DNA from: Gammaproteobacteria bacterium
GTDB taxonomy: Bacteria > Pseudomonadota > Gammaproteobacteria > Eutrophobiales > Eutrophobiaceae
Assembly: GCA_004297165.1 (NCBI GenBank)
Contig: SCUJ01000006.1
Coordinates: 1,364,464-1,428,463, forward strand
Length of the DNA stretch: 64,000 nucleotides
Reading direction: 5' to 3'
A program made the position numbers and the translations under genes. The notes under the pieces are model-generated. The model worked only from the letters and a program-made list of their open reading frames with translations, searched no databases and was not told the origin of the DNA. How positions within the stretch are numbered: position 1 is the first letter of the stretch; each line of letters starts with the position of its first letter. This document shows positions 26,183-35,033 of this stretch, piece after piece.

Positions 26183-27222
26183 ATTCCAACCCGCATAATC
26201 TGGTCCTCTCCACCTCGCCGTTTCTGAAACGCCCGGTGGATACGCCGCTCATCATGCGGCACGTGATCTATAGCCTCGCGCCCGTGGCGCTCGCGGCGAT
26301 CTGGTTCTTCGGCGTGAGCGCCCTCCTGCTGATCCTGACCTGCATCGGCGGCTGCATGGCGAGCGAGATGCTCTTCGAGGGCAAGGTTCCGTTCCGGCAG
26401 CGCACGGTGACGGACGGCAGCGCGGCGCTCACGGGCCTCCTGCTGGCGCTCACCCTCCCGCCGGGATTGCCGTTATGGATGGCCCTCGTCGGTTCGCTGG
26501 CCGCGATCGTCGTCGGCAAGATCATCTTCGGCGGACTGGGTCAGAACGTCTTCAACCCCTCGCTCACCGGCCGCGCCTTCCTGCAGGGCTGTTTCCCGGT
26601 GCCGCTGACGACCTGGGCTGCGCCTGGCGGCCTTACGGATTTCTTCACCCTGCGTGGGGACACCTTCGCCCTGCCCTTCACCAATCCGGAGTTCGATGCC
26701 CTGAGCGCCGCGACCCCGCTCGCGAAAATGAAATTCGATGCCGCGGGCACGCCGCTCGCCGACCTGTTCTTCGGCAACGTCTCCGGATCGCTCGGCGAGA
26801 CCTCCGCGCTGCTCATCCTCCTCGGCGGCGCCTATCTGGCCTGGTGTCGCTTTCTGAATTGGCGCATCCCCGCGGGCATCTTCATAACGATCTTTGCCTT
26901 CGCCACCATCCTGCATCTCGCGAATCCGGAGCGGTTTCCCGATGGCTTCTTTCATCTGTTATCCGGCGGGCTGATGCTGGGCGCGGTGTATATGGCCACC
27001 GACCCGGTCACCTCGCCGGTCACGCCGAGGGGTTCCTGGATCTTCGCCTCGGGTCTCGGCATCCTGGTGGTCTCAATCCGCGAGTTCGGCGGCCTCGCCG
27101 AAGGCGTGATGTATTCCATCCTCTTCATGAACGCCTGCACCCCGCTCATCGATCGCTTCACCCAGCCCCGCACCTACGGCGAGCTGAACACGGAAAACGA
27201 ACCGGGAGAGAGCCGTGGGTAG
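26179..27222 (+). CDS. rnfD: Rnf complex subunit D
   Basis: About 348 residues from a TTG start at 26179 that overlaps the rnfC stop. It is a multi-helix membrane protein with the covalent-FMN threonine motif in LSAATPL (about residue 175-182), equivalent to the SGAT site of RnfD/NqrB. An in-frame reading further upstream gives a sequence unlike RnfD, so the TTG is preferred. Membrane core of the ion-translocating complex. Confidence 0.92.
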   Translation: MNSNPHNLVLSTSPFLKRPVDTPLIMRHVIYSLAPVALAAIWFFGVSALLLILTCIGGCMASEMLFEGKVPFRQRTVTDGSAALTGLLLALTLPPGLPLWMALVGSLAAIVVGKIIFGGLGQNVFNPSLTGRAFLQGCFPVPLTTWAAPGGLTDFFTLRGDTFALPFTNPEFDALSAATPLAKMKFDAAGTPLADLFFGNVSGSLGETSALLILLGGAYLAWCRFLNWRIPAGIFITIFAFATILHLANPERFPDGFFHLLSGGLMLGAVYMATDPVTSPVTPRGSWIFASGLGILVVSIREFGGLAEGVMYSILFMNACTPLIDRFTQPRTYGELNTENEPGESRG

Positions 27223-27925
27223 TCCGCTGGTTGAGCCAAGAGCGCCCGATGACACGAGTCCCGAGACCTCCGGTCTCGTCATGATCGTGACCATGGGCGT
27301 CATCGGCCTGATCAGCGCCGTGCTGATAGTCGGCGCCTACCGAAGCACCCTGGAAACCATCAAGGAGAACAAGGCCGCGTTTCTGGAAAAGTCAGTCTTC
27401 GAGGTCCTCCCCGGCACCGCGCGCAAGATCACCTTCGGCGCGAACGGCGAGGAATTGCGGGAGATGGGCGAGGATGAGCCGCGGGAATTCAGCTATCACG
27501 CCGGTTACAACGCAAGCGGCGAACTGACCGGGATCGCCATTGTGACGGAAGGCCAGGGATTCGCCGACACCCTGCGCATCCTCTACGGTTACTCGCTGGA
27601 ATGTCACTGCATCGTCGGCATGAAGGTCCTGGACAGCCGGGAGACGCCGGGTCTCGGGGACAAGATCATGACCGACCCCGCGTTTCGCGCCAATTTCGAT
27701 GCCTTGGATGTCAGCCTCAATGATGAAGGGAAGGAGATCCGCAACCCGATCGTGCTGGTGAAGCCCCGCCAGAAGACCGATCCCTGGCAGATCGAGGCCA
27801 TCAGCGGGGCCACGATATCCTCGCGCGCGATCGCCGACATGCTGACGGCGAGCACCGCGCGGAGCATACCTTTCGTGGAACAACACCTCGCGATCTTTAA
27901 GGCAGGAGGTAAACATGGCGAATGA
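27215..27925 (+). CDS. rnfG: Rnf complex subunit G
   Basis: 236 residues with one N-terminal membrane helix (about 20-42) and a periplasmic FMN domain. The FMN-attachment motif ISGATISSRAI, with its threonine near residue 205, and the ETPGLGDKI motif are clear. The start overlaps rnfD by 8 bp. It carries covalent FMN on the outer face of the complex. Confidence 0.93.
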   Translation: MGSPLVEPRAPDDTSPETSGLVMIVTMGVIGLISAVLIVGAYRSTLETIKENKAAFLEKSVFEVLPGTARKITFGANGEELREMGEDEPREFSYHAGYNASGELTGIAIVTEGQGFADTLRILYGYSLECHCIVGMKVLDSRETPGLGDKIMTDPAFRANFDALDVSLNDEGKEIRNPIVLVKPRQKTDPWQIEAISGATISSRAIADMLTASTARSIPFVEQHLAIFKAGGKHGE

Positions 27926-28580
27926 CACCGCAACTGCAACCCCCGATATCGCCATTGCGGCAACGTCCGCGCGCGATGAAAACCTGGAAGCCCTGACCCG
28001 CGGTATCTGGCGGGAAAACCCGGTCTTTGTCATGTTGCTCGGGAACTGCCCGACGCTCGCCGTCACCAATTCCGTCATCAACTCGCTGGCCATGGGTCTG
28101 GCGACCACCTTCGTCCTGGTAATGTCGTGCATGATCGTCGCCATGATCCGCGACTTCGTGCCAAAAGAAGTCCGCATCGCCTGTTATATCCTGGTCATCG
28201 CCACCTTCGTCACGATCGTCGATTACCTCCTGCAGGCGATCAGCTTTGATGTGCACCGCGCCCTCGGGGCCTTCATCTCCCTCATCGTGGTCAACTGCAT
28301 CATTCTCGGCCGGGCCGAGGCCTTCGCCTCGAAGAACAGCGTCCTCAAATCCTCGCTGGATGCGCTGGGCTTCGGGATCGGCTTCACCCTGGCCTGCCTG
28401 TTCATGGGCGTGGTGCGGGAGGTGATCGGCGCCGGCAGTTTTGCCGGGATACCGTTGTTCGGCCCCGATTTCGCCGGCTGGTCCATCATGATCCTGCCGG
28501 GCGGGGCCTTTTTCGTCCTCGGCTCCTGGCTGCTGTTGTTCAACTGGCTGGCGGCGCGCCGCAAAAGGAGACCCGCATGA
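27915..28580 (+). CDS. rnfE: Rnf complex subunit E
   Basis: 221 residues, six predicted helices, RnfE/NqrD family (ENPVFVMLLGNCPTLAVTNS near the N-terminus, with the conserved membrane cysteine). The start overlaps rnfG by 11 bp, with AGGAGG just upstream. Together with RnfA it forms the membrane channel that holds an Fe centre at the symmetry axis. Confidence 0.93.
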   Translation: MANDTATATPDIAIAATSARDENLEALTRGIWRENPVFVMLLGNCPTLAVTNSVINSLAMGLATTFVLVMSCMIVAMIRDFVPKEVRIACYILVIATFVTIVDYLLQAISFDVHRALGAFISLIVVNCIILGRAEAFASKNSVLKSSLDALGFGIGFTLACLFMGVVREVIGAGSFAGIPLFGPDFAGWSIMILPGGAFFVLGSWLLLFNWLAARRKRRPA

Positions 28581-29155
28581 ACACCCCCTCGCTCATGATT
28601 TTCATTGACGCGTGTCTCATCAACAACTTCGTGCTGGCGCTGTTTCTCGGCCTGTGCCCCTTTCTCGGCGTCTCCACGCGCACCGAGACCGCGTTCAACA
28701 TGGGGCTCGCCGTCACCTTTGTGATGCTGCTGACCTCGGTCAGCGCCTACCTGATCAACCTGCTTCTGAATGCGATCGGCGCTCCCTATCTGAGTCTCAT
28801 CTGTTATATCGTGGTCATCGCTTCTTCCGTGCAATTCGTCGAGATGGTCATCAAGAAATACAGCCCGGCGCTGTTCCGCGCGCTCGGCATCTATCTCCCG
28901 CTCATCACCACGAACTGCGCCATCACCGCACTGGCCCTCTTCCAGACCAGCCGCGGGTACGATTTCATCCAGTGCCTCGCCTTCGCGCTGGGCTCCGGCG
29001 CCGGTTTCATCCTGGCCTTGATGCTGATGTCCGGGATCCGCGAGCGCCTGGAGCTGTCCGACGTCAATCCCATCCTGCAAGGCACCGCGATCGCCCTCAT
29101 GATCTCCGGCGTCCTCTCCATGGCCTTTATGGGATTTGCGGGGATGGGGCGGTGA
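28577..29155 (+). CDS. rnfA: Rnf complex subunit A
   Basis: 192 residues, six helices, RnfA/NqrE family (FLGLCPFLGVST near the N-terminus and TTNCAITALALF further on). The start overlaps the rnfE stop (ATGA). It is the last gene of the operon. No clear terminator follows; the hipA remnant on the other strand begins within 5 bp, which suggests that an insertion or deletion removed the normal downstream sequence. Confidence 0.93.
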   Translation: MNTPSLMIFIDACLINNFVLALFLGLCPFLGVSTRTETAFNMGLAVTFVMLLTSVSAYLINLLLNAIGAPYLSLICYIVVIASSVQFVEMVIKKYSPALFRALGIYLPLITTNCAITALALFQTSRGYDFIQCLAFALGSGAGFILALMLMSGIRERLELSDVNPILQGTAIALMISGVLSMAFMGFAGMGR

Positions 29156-29159
29156 GGCG

Positions 29160-29800
29160 CTAAATCTTCAACCTCAGGGCGCGTTGAATCTGATCCCGCT
29201 GTTTGGGATCGACGCCGGCATCCTCAGCATACTTTTTCCATCCGGAGACTGCTTGTTTGACTTCCGCGGCGATTCTTTCGGCGCGCCCGCGTTTCAGCGA
29301 AGCCGTTTTCGCGCACGCCTTGAAATCATCCGGCGTGAAGTTAATGAAACCTTCAGATCGTTTCGCTGGGTAAGTATCCTGGAAGCCAGTTCCACCAACT
29401 GATCGACCTGGAGCCGGTTTGACTCGGATCGTTTAGGCCCCGTGGCGGGCAGATATTCCAAAGCCCCCATCCCCCGGTCGCCGGTATAACACAAGCGCTC
29501 GATGGCATTGAACGATTCTGGCGTCCGCCCTTGGCGCGCCAGCCAGGCGTCAATCAATGCATTTCCGAACTTGTCCGGCAGCGAATCGGCGAGCAAGCCC
29601 GGCAGCCCGTGAAAAGTTTTTCCGGATAATTCCGGGAATGAGTAGATACGGCCGGTAAGCGGCATGGCGATGGGCGCGACTTCGATGCCGCTTAGCGCAA
29701 ACTCCGGGGCGAATTCGAAAGCGGCAACCTTTTCGCCATCCGCCAGCGAGACGGCGCCAATCCTGCGCCCCCAGAGCCTGACCTCCGCCACAGTGCTCAA
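29160..29800 (-). pseudogene. hipA remnant, kinase core deleted
   Basis: The first ~145 codons from 29800 encode a HipA N-terminal domain (EVRLWGRRIGAVSLADGEKV to YTGDRGMGALEYLPA). That frame runs out of HipA similarity near 29345 and stops at 29294. From about 29350 another frame reads GFINFTPDDFKACAKTASLK and continues to a stop at 29162-29160; this is a typical HipA C-terminus. The central kinase domain, with the P-loop and catalytic Asp, is missing. A full HipA is about 430 residues. The locus is therefore an internally deleted, frame-shifted toxin gene. It overlaps hipB by 4 bp as in intact hipBA operons. Confidence 0.75.
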
Positions 29801-30147
29801 GTCTTGTCATCCCAGGTCCAGGCTTTCCCGGAACCCTGCTTGTTGCGGCTTTTTGCGGCTCTCTGTCTTACCTTGCCCTTGTGTTTCAGCAATTCCATTG
29901 GCCCAGGCACCGCTTCCGGAATCATGCGATCCAGGTTCGGCAATAGGTCCAGCACCCGGAAGATCCGGATGAGGCTCAACATCTGCGCCGAGGCCCCGGC
30001 TTCAATACGTTCAAGCGTCCGCTTGGCCACGCCGGATCGCTCCGCGAGTTCCGCCTGCGTCAATTGCAGAGCTATCCGACGGCGGACAACACGCTCTCCG
30101 AGCTCGGAGAGGATTGTCAGATCGGCGAGAGTTTTCTCAATCTTCAT
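29797..30147 (-). CDS. hipB: HipB-like XRE-family antitoxin/regulator
   Basis: About 116 residues with a helix-turn-helix of the Xre/HipB type (ALQLTQAELAERSGVAKRTLERIEAG) and a basic C-terminal tail. ATG at 30147 is chosen; ATG at 30153 is equally possible. It normally neutralises HipA and represses its own promoter. Here the partner toxin has lost its kinase core, so the protein may persist as an orphan DNA-binding protein. Palindromic sites upstream could be its operators. Confidence 0.75.
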   Translation of the reverse strand: MKIEKTLADLTILSELGERVVRRRIALQLTQAELAERSGVAKRTLERIEAGASAQMLSLIRIFRVLDLLPNLDRMIPEAVPGPMELLKHKGKVRQRAAKSRNKQGSGKAWTWDDKT

Positions 30148-30182
30148 AGGCATTACTCTTAACGATATATATCCGATATTCA

Positions 30183-30279
30183 CATATATCGTAATATATG
30201 GCGACTTATATAATATACTATATTCGCCTATTATGACGATATGTAATTATTATATAAATTTATTCGCCATTAATGACGA
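30183..30279. promoter_or_regulatory. AT-rich operator cluster upstream of hipB
   Basis: 30183-30200 is an 18-bp perfect palindrome, CATATAT-CGTA-ATATATG. GGCGA (30200-30204) and TCGCC (30224-30228) form an inverted repeat around an AT-rich core. ATTCGCC-N5-TGACGA occurs twice as a direct repeat (30222-30239 and 30262-30279). Such repeated palindromic elements in front of hipBA are typical of HipB operators. Binding is inferred. Confidence 0.45.
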
Positions 30280-30379
30280 GTTTATTATTTATTCTGCAAA
30301 TGTGCTGAATCACGTTCAAGTCACAGAAACGTCCTCCATGTAAAGGACGTTAAGACGAACGTGTCAGACGAGTGAAGGG

Positions 30380-30814
30380 TTAATCCCGATCCGGCCCGGA
30401 ATCACTGCCGCGTTGGGTCGCCTTCCTGTCCTTTGTCAGGCGCTGGATCTCCTCTTTGGTGGCAGGCTGGAATTTTCCGAGGCCACAGGAATCCAGGGGT
30501 TGAAAACCGCCGGCAAGATTTTCCAGAACAGTGATGATGTCCATGCTGCAAAGGCTGTTGAGCGGGGTTCGATACATAATCGCCCGCGTGCGATTCAAAG
30601 TGGGACAGACTCGCGGCAACTGGTTCAGATAGTAATCCCCGTTTTTCATGCGAAAGGCGAGATTCTGGTTATCCAGGATATCCAGGTCATCGATCATCCA
30701 TAGTGAGAGACAGGATTTGGCAGGTTCCGCAGCCTGGGGTTCAGCAGCGGCGCCGGCGATCGACCCTACGGAAAGCAATATCGCCAATGCCAATGAATAC
30801 ATTTTAGTTTGCAT
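30380..30814 (-). CDS. Small secreted cysteine-containing protein (DUF6491-like)
   Basis: About 144 residues with a signal peptide (SLALAILLSVGSIAGAAA) and four cysteines in the mature part, which suits disulfide bonds in the periplasm. The pattern C...IDDLDILDNQNLAFRM...LNQLPRVC...SLC..DI...DSCGLG resembles small exported proteins that I associate with DUF6491. ATG at 30814 has a GAGGAG site upstream. Function unknown; no operon partner on either side. Confidence 0.55.
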   Translation of the reverse strand: MQTKMYSLALAILLSVGSIAGAAAEPQAAEPAKSCLSLWMIDDLDILDNQNLAFRMKNGDYYLNQLPRVCPTLNRTRAIMYRTPLNSLCSMDIITVLENLAGGFQPLDSCGLGKFQPATKEEIQRLTKDRKATQRGSDSGPDRD

Positions 30815-30993
30815 AAACCGACTCCTCTCATAACCATCACAACTGTAGATTCCCGCATTACAGGTTTCGTTCCCTGTGGGGTCTGGCAAGTTATAACGAT
30901 TGTTTGCCTAACTCCGGCGCTTGTCTTATCTTGCCGATACACTTATAAAAACACTAAAAACCTTATCATTGTTTCTAATCTGAGGGGAATTTT

Positions 30994-31983
30994 ATGGCGA
31001 AGGTAGTCATGCTGCGCCGGCTCGGCGGGCCGGAGGTGCTCCAGTTTGAAGATGTCAGGATTGAGGATCCCAGGGAAGGCGAGGTCCGGATCCGCGTGCA
31101 AGCCATCGGCCTGAACCGGTCGGAGGCGATGTTTCGCGCCGGACGGTATCCGGTGCAACCGCAGTTACCCACGCGAATCGGCTATGAGGCATCCGGGGTG
31201 ATCGAGGCCGTCGGTCCGGGCGTTGCCGTCTGGAAAGCGGGCGATGCCGTGTGCGTGATCCCGAATTACCGGCTGGGGACCTACGGGGTGTGGGCCGAAC
31301 AGGCCATCGTCCCTGCTGCCAGCCTGGTCGCGGCGCCGCCCGGTTTATCCATGATTGAGGCGGCGTCGATCTGGATGCAATATTTCACGGCGCTCGCGAT
31401 CATCGAAGGCGCGCAGGCGACGCTTGACGATTATGTTGTGATCCGAGCAGCATCAAGCAGCGTCGGCCTCGCGGCGATCCAGCTCGCCAACTGGGCGGGC
31501 GCGGTGTCGATCGCCGCCACCCGCACCAGCGCCAAACGCGAGGCATTGCAGAAGCTCGGCGCCCAGCACGTCGTCGCCACGGAGGAGGTCGATTACGTCG
31601 CCGAGATCCAGCGCATCACCAACGGCAAGGGCGCGCGCATCGTCTTCGATCCGGTCGGCGGTCCCTTCGTCGAAAAACTCGCGGAATCGATGAGCCCCCG
31701 CGGGATCCTGTTCATCTACGGCGGACTCAGCGAACAGGCCACGCCCTACCCGCATTGGCAGTCGGCGTTCAAGGGGCTCAGCATCCGTGGCTGGGTGGCC
31801 TCCGAGATCTGGAACCACCCGCAGCGCTTCGAGCGGCACAAGACCATCATCCTGCAGGGTCTCGCGCGCGGCAAACTCAAGCCGGTGATCGCCAGGACCT
31901 TCCCGCTCGATGAGATTGTCGAGGCGAACCGTTACCTCGAATCGAATCAGCAGGTGGGGAAGATTGTGGTGACGGTGCAATAA
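30994..31983 (+). CDS. Medium-chain dehydrogenase/quinone oxidoreductase-like protein
   Basis: 329 residues of the zinc-independent quinone-oxidoreductase branch of the MDR superfamily. Visible features are the GroES-like N-terminal half (RIGYEASGVIEAVGPGV), a nucleotide-binding stretch (VIRAASSSVGLAAIQLANW) and IVFDPVGGPF. The zinc-binding cysteine cluster is absent. It likely uses NADPH to reduce quinones or enones. The start has a GAGGGG site. A secreted NTF2-like protein follows 33 bp downstream, perhaps in the same operon. Confidence 0.8.
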   Translation: MAKVVMLRRLGGPEVLQFEDVRIEDPREGEVRIRVQAIGLNRSEAMFRAGRYPVQPQLPTRIGYEASGVIEAVGPGVAVWKAGDAVCVIPNYRLGTYGVWAEQAIVPAASLVAAPPGLSMIEAASIWMQYFTALAIIEGAQATLDDYVVIRAASSSVGLAAIQLANWAGAVSIAATRTSAKREALQKLGAQHVVATEEVDYVAEIQRITNGKGARIVFDPVGGPFVEKLAESMSPRGILFIYGGLSEQATPYPHWQSAFKGLSIRGWVASEIWNHPQRFERHKTIILQGLARGKLKPVIARTFPLDEIVEANRYLESNQQVGKIVVTVQ

Positions 31984-32016
31984 ACAGCGAAAGCTACTCC
32001 TGAGGAGCATCAGGTT

Positions 32017-32721
32017 ATGAATAAAACGATTTTGGCCATCCTTGTGATCGCGATCGCCGCCATCGGCGCGGTCTGGTTCATTTCATCCGGCGACGAGACG
32101 GCCGAAGAGGTCGCCGCGCTGAGAAGCCAGGTCGATACGCTGCAACAACAGGCCCAGGCCGCGAACGATTATGTCGCGATCGCGAACCTTCAAGCTATTT
32201 ATGGTTTTTATGTGGACAAGGCGCGGTGGGACGATGCCGCCGATCTTTTCGCCGACGATGCGACGTTAGAGATCGCGGGGCGCGGGCTGTTCGCCGGGCA
32301 GGATCGGATCCGCGAGTATCTGCACGCGCTCGGCGATCTGTCCTACGGCACCCTGTTCAATCACATGCAGTTGCAACCGGTGATCCACGTCGCGCCGGAC
32401 GGTCAAAGCGCGAAGGCGCGCTGGCGCTCGTTCATGCAGGTCGGTCATCTGGGCGAGGAGGCGCGCTGGGGCGAGGCGACCTACGAGAACGAATACGTCA
32501 ATGAGGCCGGTCTCTGGAAGATCAAGAAGCTGCACAGCTTCATAACCTTCTACGTTGAGTTTGATCAGGGCTGGAACAAGGGTGCGGTGGCCCTGCCGAA
32601 ACACCTCGACAATCTCGAACCGGATGCCGAGGCGACGGTCAAGTACGGCGCGTTTCCGGACGTTTTCGTCCCACCGTATCACTACCCGAATCCGGTCTCG
32701 GGCCGCAAATACGCGAAGTAA
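32017..32721 (+). CDS. Membrane-anchored SnoaL/NTF2-like protein
   Basis: 234 residues: an N-terminal hydrophobic anchor (residues 4-22), a short helical stretch (VAALRSQVDTLQQQAQAAND), then a SnoaL-like cone domain (YGFYVDKARWDDAADLFADD, ending in a Trp/Lys-Ile strand region). SnoaL-like_4 proteins are dehydratases, isomerases or binding domains, often in aromatic or polyketide metabolism. The anchor would put the domain outside the inner membrane. Its specific role is unknown. Confidence 0.6.
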   Translation: MNKTILAILVIAIAAIGAVWFISSGDETAEEVAALRSQVDTLQQQAQAANDYVAIANLQAIYGFYVDKARWDDAADLFADDATLEIAGRGLFAGQDRIREYLHALGDLSYGTLFNHMQLQPVIHVAPDGQSAKARWRSFMQVGHLGEEARWGEATYENEYVNEAGLWKIKKLHSFITFYVEFDQGWNKGAVALPKHLDNLEPDAEATVKYGAFPDVFVPPYHYPNPVSGRKYAK

Positions 32722-32733
32722 CGCCTGCGCCCG

Positions 32734-33669
32734 CTAATTCACCCAGGGCGATGGCATGTTATACGGCACGGTAATAAACACCGCCTCGACCTGCTCGATC
32801 TTCCCCTGCTTGATCTTGAATGCCTCGAGCAGCACGAAGGAATGCGGCCGGCGGAACATCGAGGTCTTCTTCGTGCCGTCGGTCAGTTGGAAATCGCCGA
32901 CCCTTCCTGCGTGGTCGATGAATCCGGCGGCGAGCACAATACCGCGTTCCTCGTCCGCCATCAGGAATCGGCGATCTCGCAACCGGTCGTCATAACGATA
33001 TTGGCCCAGCCGGAACTGATCCGCGCAGCCGTACTTCGAGATGGGATCCAGGATCTCCTGCGGATTGTTGGTCGATTGCATCCCGTCCTCGCGCCGGTTG
33101 CAGTCGTCGGTGAATTCGACGTGCAACGTGCCGTCATTGAGTTGCAGGGTGTCGAAATAGCCGTTCGCGGCTGCGACCATTTGCGCGCGCGGCGTCCGTT
33201 GTGATTCCGGCAGCATCTCCTCCCACACGGGCAGGGGTTTGATGTCGGCGTTGACGAACGGGATGCCGGCATCCTGCGGCCGTACGACGATTGTCTCCAC
33301 CTCCGCGATCGTACCGTTCACAACCTTGAGGCGCGTCGCGTAGGGCGACTTCGTAGTGGTTTCCTCGACCACGCCGAAGATCGCGACCTGGCCCTCCTCC
33401 GGATCGGCGAAGCGCATCTCGTAGGCATCCAGCGCCGTGATCGTCCCCCACAGCCCGTCACCCAACAGGAGTTCCACGTTGTTCTCCGTATTTTTCACCC
33501 GCGCCGCCCAGCGCAATCGGGCGGGGTCACGCGCCTTCAAGGCCGCGAGATATTCGTCCAGCACCGAGTACAGGCATTGGCGATTGCAGGTCGCCGGGGC
33601 GCGCAGCGGTTGCGCGATTACGAGCGCGGGAAGGATGATGCTCGTAAGTAGCATGATCGAACGACGCAT
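32734..33669 (-). CDS. Secreted protein of unknown function
   Basis: 311 residues with a signal peptide (MLLTSIILPALVIAQPLRA). The N-terminal third has an NTF2-like look (VLDEYLAALKARDPARLRWA and ADPEEGQVAIFGVVEE), and a second NTF2-like half may follow (MVAAANGYFDTLQLNDG). Tandem folds of this kind occur in uncharacterised exported proteins of aromatic and steroid degraders. It converges with the SnoaL-like gene on the other strand and lies 37 bp after ligB on the same strand. Not confidently assigned. Confidence 0.5.
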   Translation of the reverse strand: MRRSIMLLTSIILPALVIAQPLRAPATCNRQCLYSVLDEYLAALKARDPARLRWAARVKNTENNVELLLGDGLWGTITALDAYEMRFADPEEGQVAIFGVVEETTTKSPYATRLKVVNGTIAEVETIVVRPQDAGIPFVNADIKPLPVWEEMLPESQRTPRAQMVAAANGYFDTLQLNDGTLHVEFTDDCNRREDGMQSTNNPQEILDPISKYGCADQFRLGQYRYDDRLRDRRFLMADEERGIVLAAGFIDHAGRVGDFQLTDGTKKTSMFRRPHSFVLLEAFKIKQGKIEQVEAVFITVPYNMPSPWVN

Positions 33670-33706
33670 GAATCAGCCCCCCGGTAAACGGCCCTAAATA
33701 AGAGTT

Positions 33707-34543
33707 TTAATTCTCCAGCACCAGCACGCCGGCGCCAGTGTTCGAGATGGGCGCGTGATAGTGCTTGTGGATGACCTTGGCGTCATCCCGCAGCGCACCG
33801 CGCATCACCAGCCACATGATGGTCTCGATGCCCTCGGTCCCGGCGCGCGCCATGATCTCGCTGTTGCTGAAGCGGGTCATCCATTCGGGTTCGGCAGCGA
33901 TCTTCTCGATGCATTCGAGGTCGAAATCCACGTCGATGAGCCCGGCCCGCTCGCCCTGCAATTGATGCGACAAGCCGCCGGTGCCGAAGATGACCACTTT
34001 GATATCCTCAGGATAGGAGGCGATCGCCTTGCCGAGCGCGCGGCCGAGTTTCAGGCAGCGGGCGGCGGTGGGGACCGGATGCTGCACGGTGTTCACCGCG
34101 AGCGGAATCGCCTTCACCGGCCATTTCTCCAGGGTCCCGTACAGGGCGCGGATCGGATTGACGAAACCGTGATCAACCTTCATCTCCTGGCAGGTGCAGA
34201 TGTCGAACTCCTGTTCCACCAGCGATTCGGCGAGATGCCACGAGAATTCTGCATCGCCCTGGAAGGGGGAGACCGGCTTGAGACCCCAGCCCTCGTCGGC
34301 GTTTTCGTAGATGTCGGCGCAACCGAGGGCGAAGGTCGGGACCTTGTCCAGGAAGAAGTTGAGCCCATGATCGTTGTAGACCACGATGATGACATCGGGC
34401 GCGGCCTTTTTCAGCCAGGCCTTGGCCGGCTCGTAGCCGTCGAAGAAGCGTTTCCAGTAAGGAGTCTGCGTCTGGCCGTTGGCGATGGCATTGCCGACCG
34501 CGGGGATATGCGAAGAGGTGACGCCGCCGAGTAATCTAGCCAT
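33707..34543 (-). CDS. ligB: Extradiol dioxygenase catalytic subunit (LigB-type)
   Basis: 278 residues of the class III extradiol dioxygenase family (protocatechuate 4,5-dioxygenase beta subunit). Iron-ligand and active-site features are visible: an N-terminal SSHIPA with histidine, VYNDHG, and GTGGLSHQLQG. It cleaves a dihydroxylated aromatic ring next to the hydroxyls using oxygen. The alpha subunit gene overlaps its start by 8 bp, giving an alpha2beta2-type LigAB. Protocatechuate, gallate or a related acid are possible substrates. The neighbouring decarboxylase-like gene suggests hydroxybenzoate chemistry. Confidence 0.85.
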   Translation of the reverse strand: MARLLGGVTSSHIPAVGNAIANGQTQTPYWKRFFDGYEPAKAWLKKAAPDVIIVVYNDHGLNFFLDKVPTFALGCADIYENADEGWGLKPVSPFQGDAEFSWHLAESLVEQEFDICTCQEMKVDHGFVNPIRALYGTLEKWPVKAIPLAVNTVQHPVPTAARCLKLGRALGKAIASYPEDIKVVIFGTGGLSHQLQGERAGLIDVDFDLECIEKIAAEPEWMTRFSNSEIMARAGTEGIETIMWLVMRGALRDDAKVIHKHYHAPISNTGAGVLVLEN

Positions 34544-34937
34544 TCCAGTATCCTCCGATTTTTTCCATTTTCCCGATCATGCCCTCGGCGCGCTGGAACA
34601 GTTTGTCCTGGAATTCCTTGGTGGTAATCCCCTGGAACGCGGCGCCTGCGTCCTGCACGGAGGTGCCGCGCGGGATGGCCATCTTCGCCATGAAATAGAT
34701 GTTGCAGCCCAGCCGCAGCATGCCGAGGAAGTCCTTCTTGAGGACCGTCTCCTTCAGCTTCCCCGTGACGCCGAACTTGTCGCAGTAGGCGGCTGGGTCC
34801 GCCTGAAACTCGTCGCGGCATTTTTCGTCGTTGAAGGTATACAACATCTTGTTGATGGCGTAGGACGCGTGCGCGGTCCTGCCGTCGAACACGTAAGTGC
34901 CTGGGATGTCTTCGTAAGCGTGTTTTTTCCAGACCAT
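34536..34937 (-). CDS. ligA: Extradiol dioxygenase small subunit (LigA-type)
   Basis: About 133 residues from ATG at 34937 (MVWKKHAYEDIPGTYVFDG). It matches the all-helical LigA alpha subunit that caps the LigB active site (AINKMLYTFND, and FLGMLRLGCNIYFMAKMA). It ends inside the start of ligB. A longer reading upstream is unlikely, since the added residues do not resemble LigA. Confidence 0.82.
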   Translation of the reverse strand: MVWKKHAYEDIPGTYVFDGRTAHASYAINKMLYTFNDEKCRDEFQADPAAYCDKFGVTGKLKETVLKKDFLGMLRLGCNIYFMAKMAIPRGTSVQDAGAAFQGITTKEFQDKLFQRAEGMIGKMEKIGGYWNG

Positions 34938-35033
34938 GGGTTTCACCTCAATGGCTGCGAACCGGGATTGTAAGGACCATTCTGGGAAAGCGCGGCGCGG
35001 AATGCAAGTCACGCAGGATGGTTACTCCCGCAG

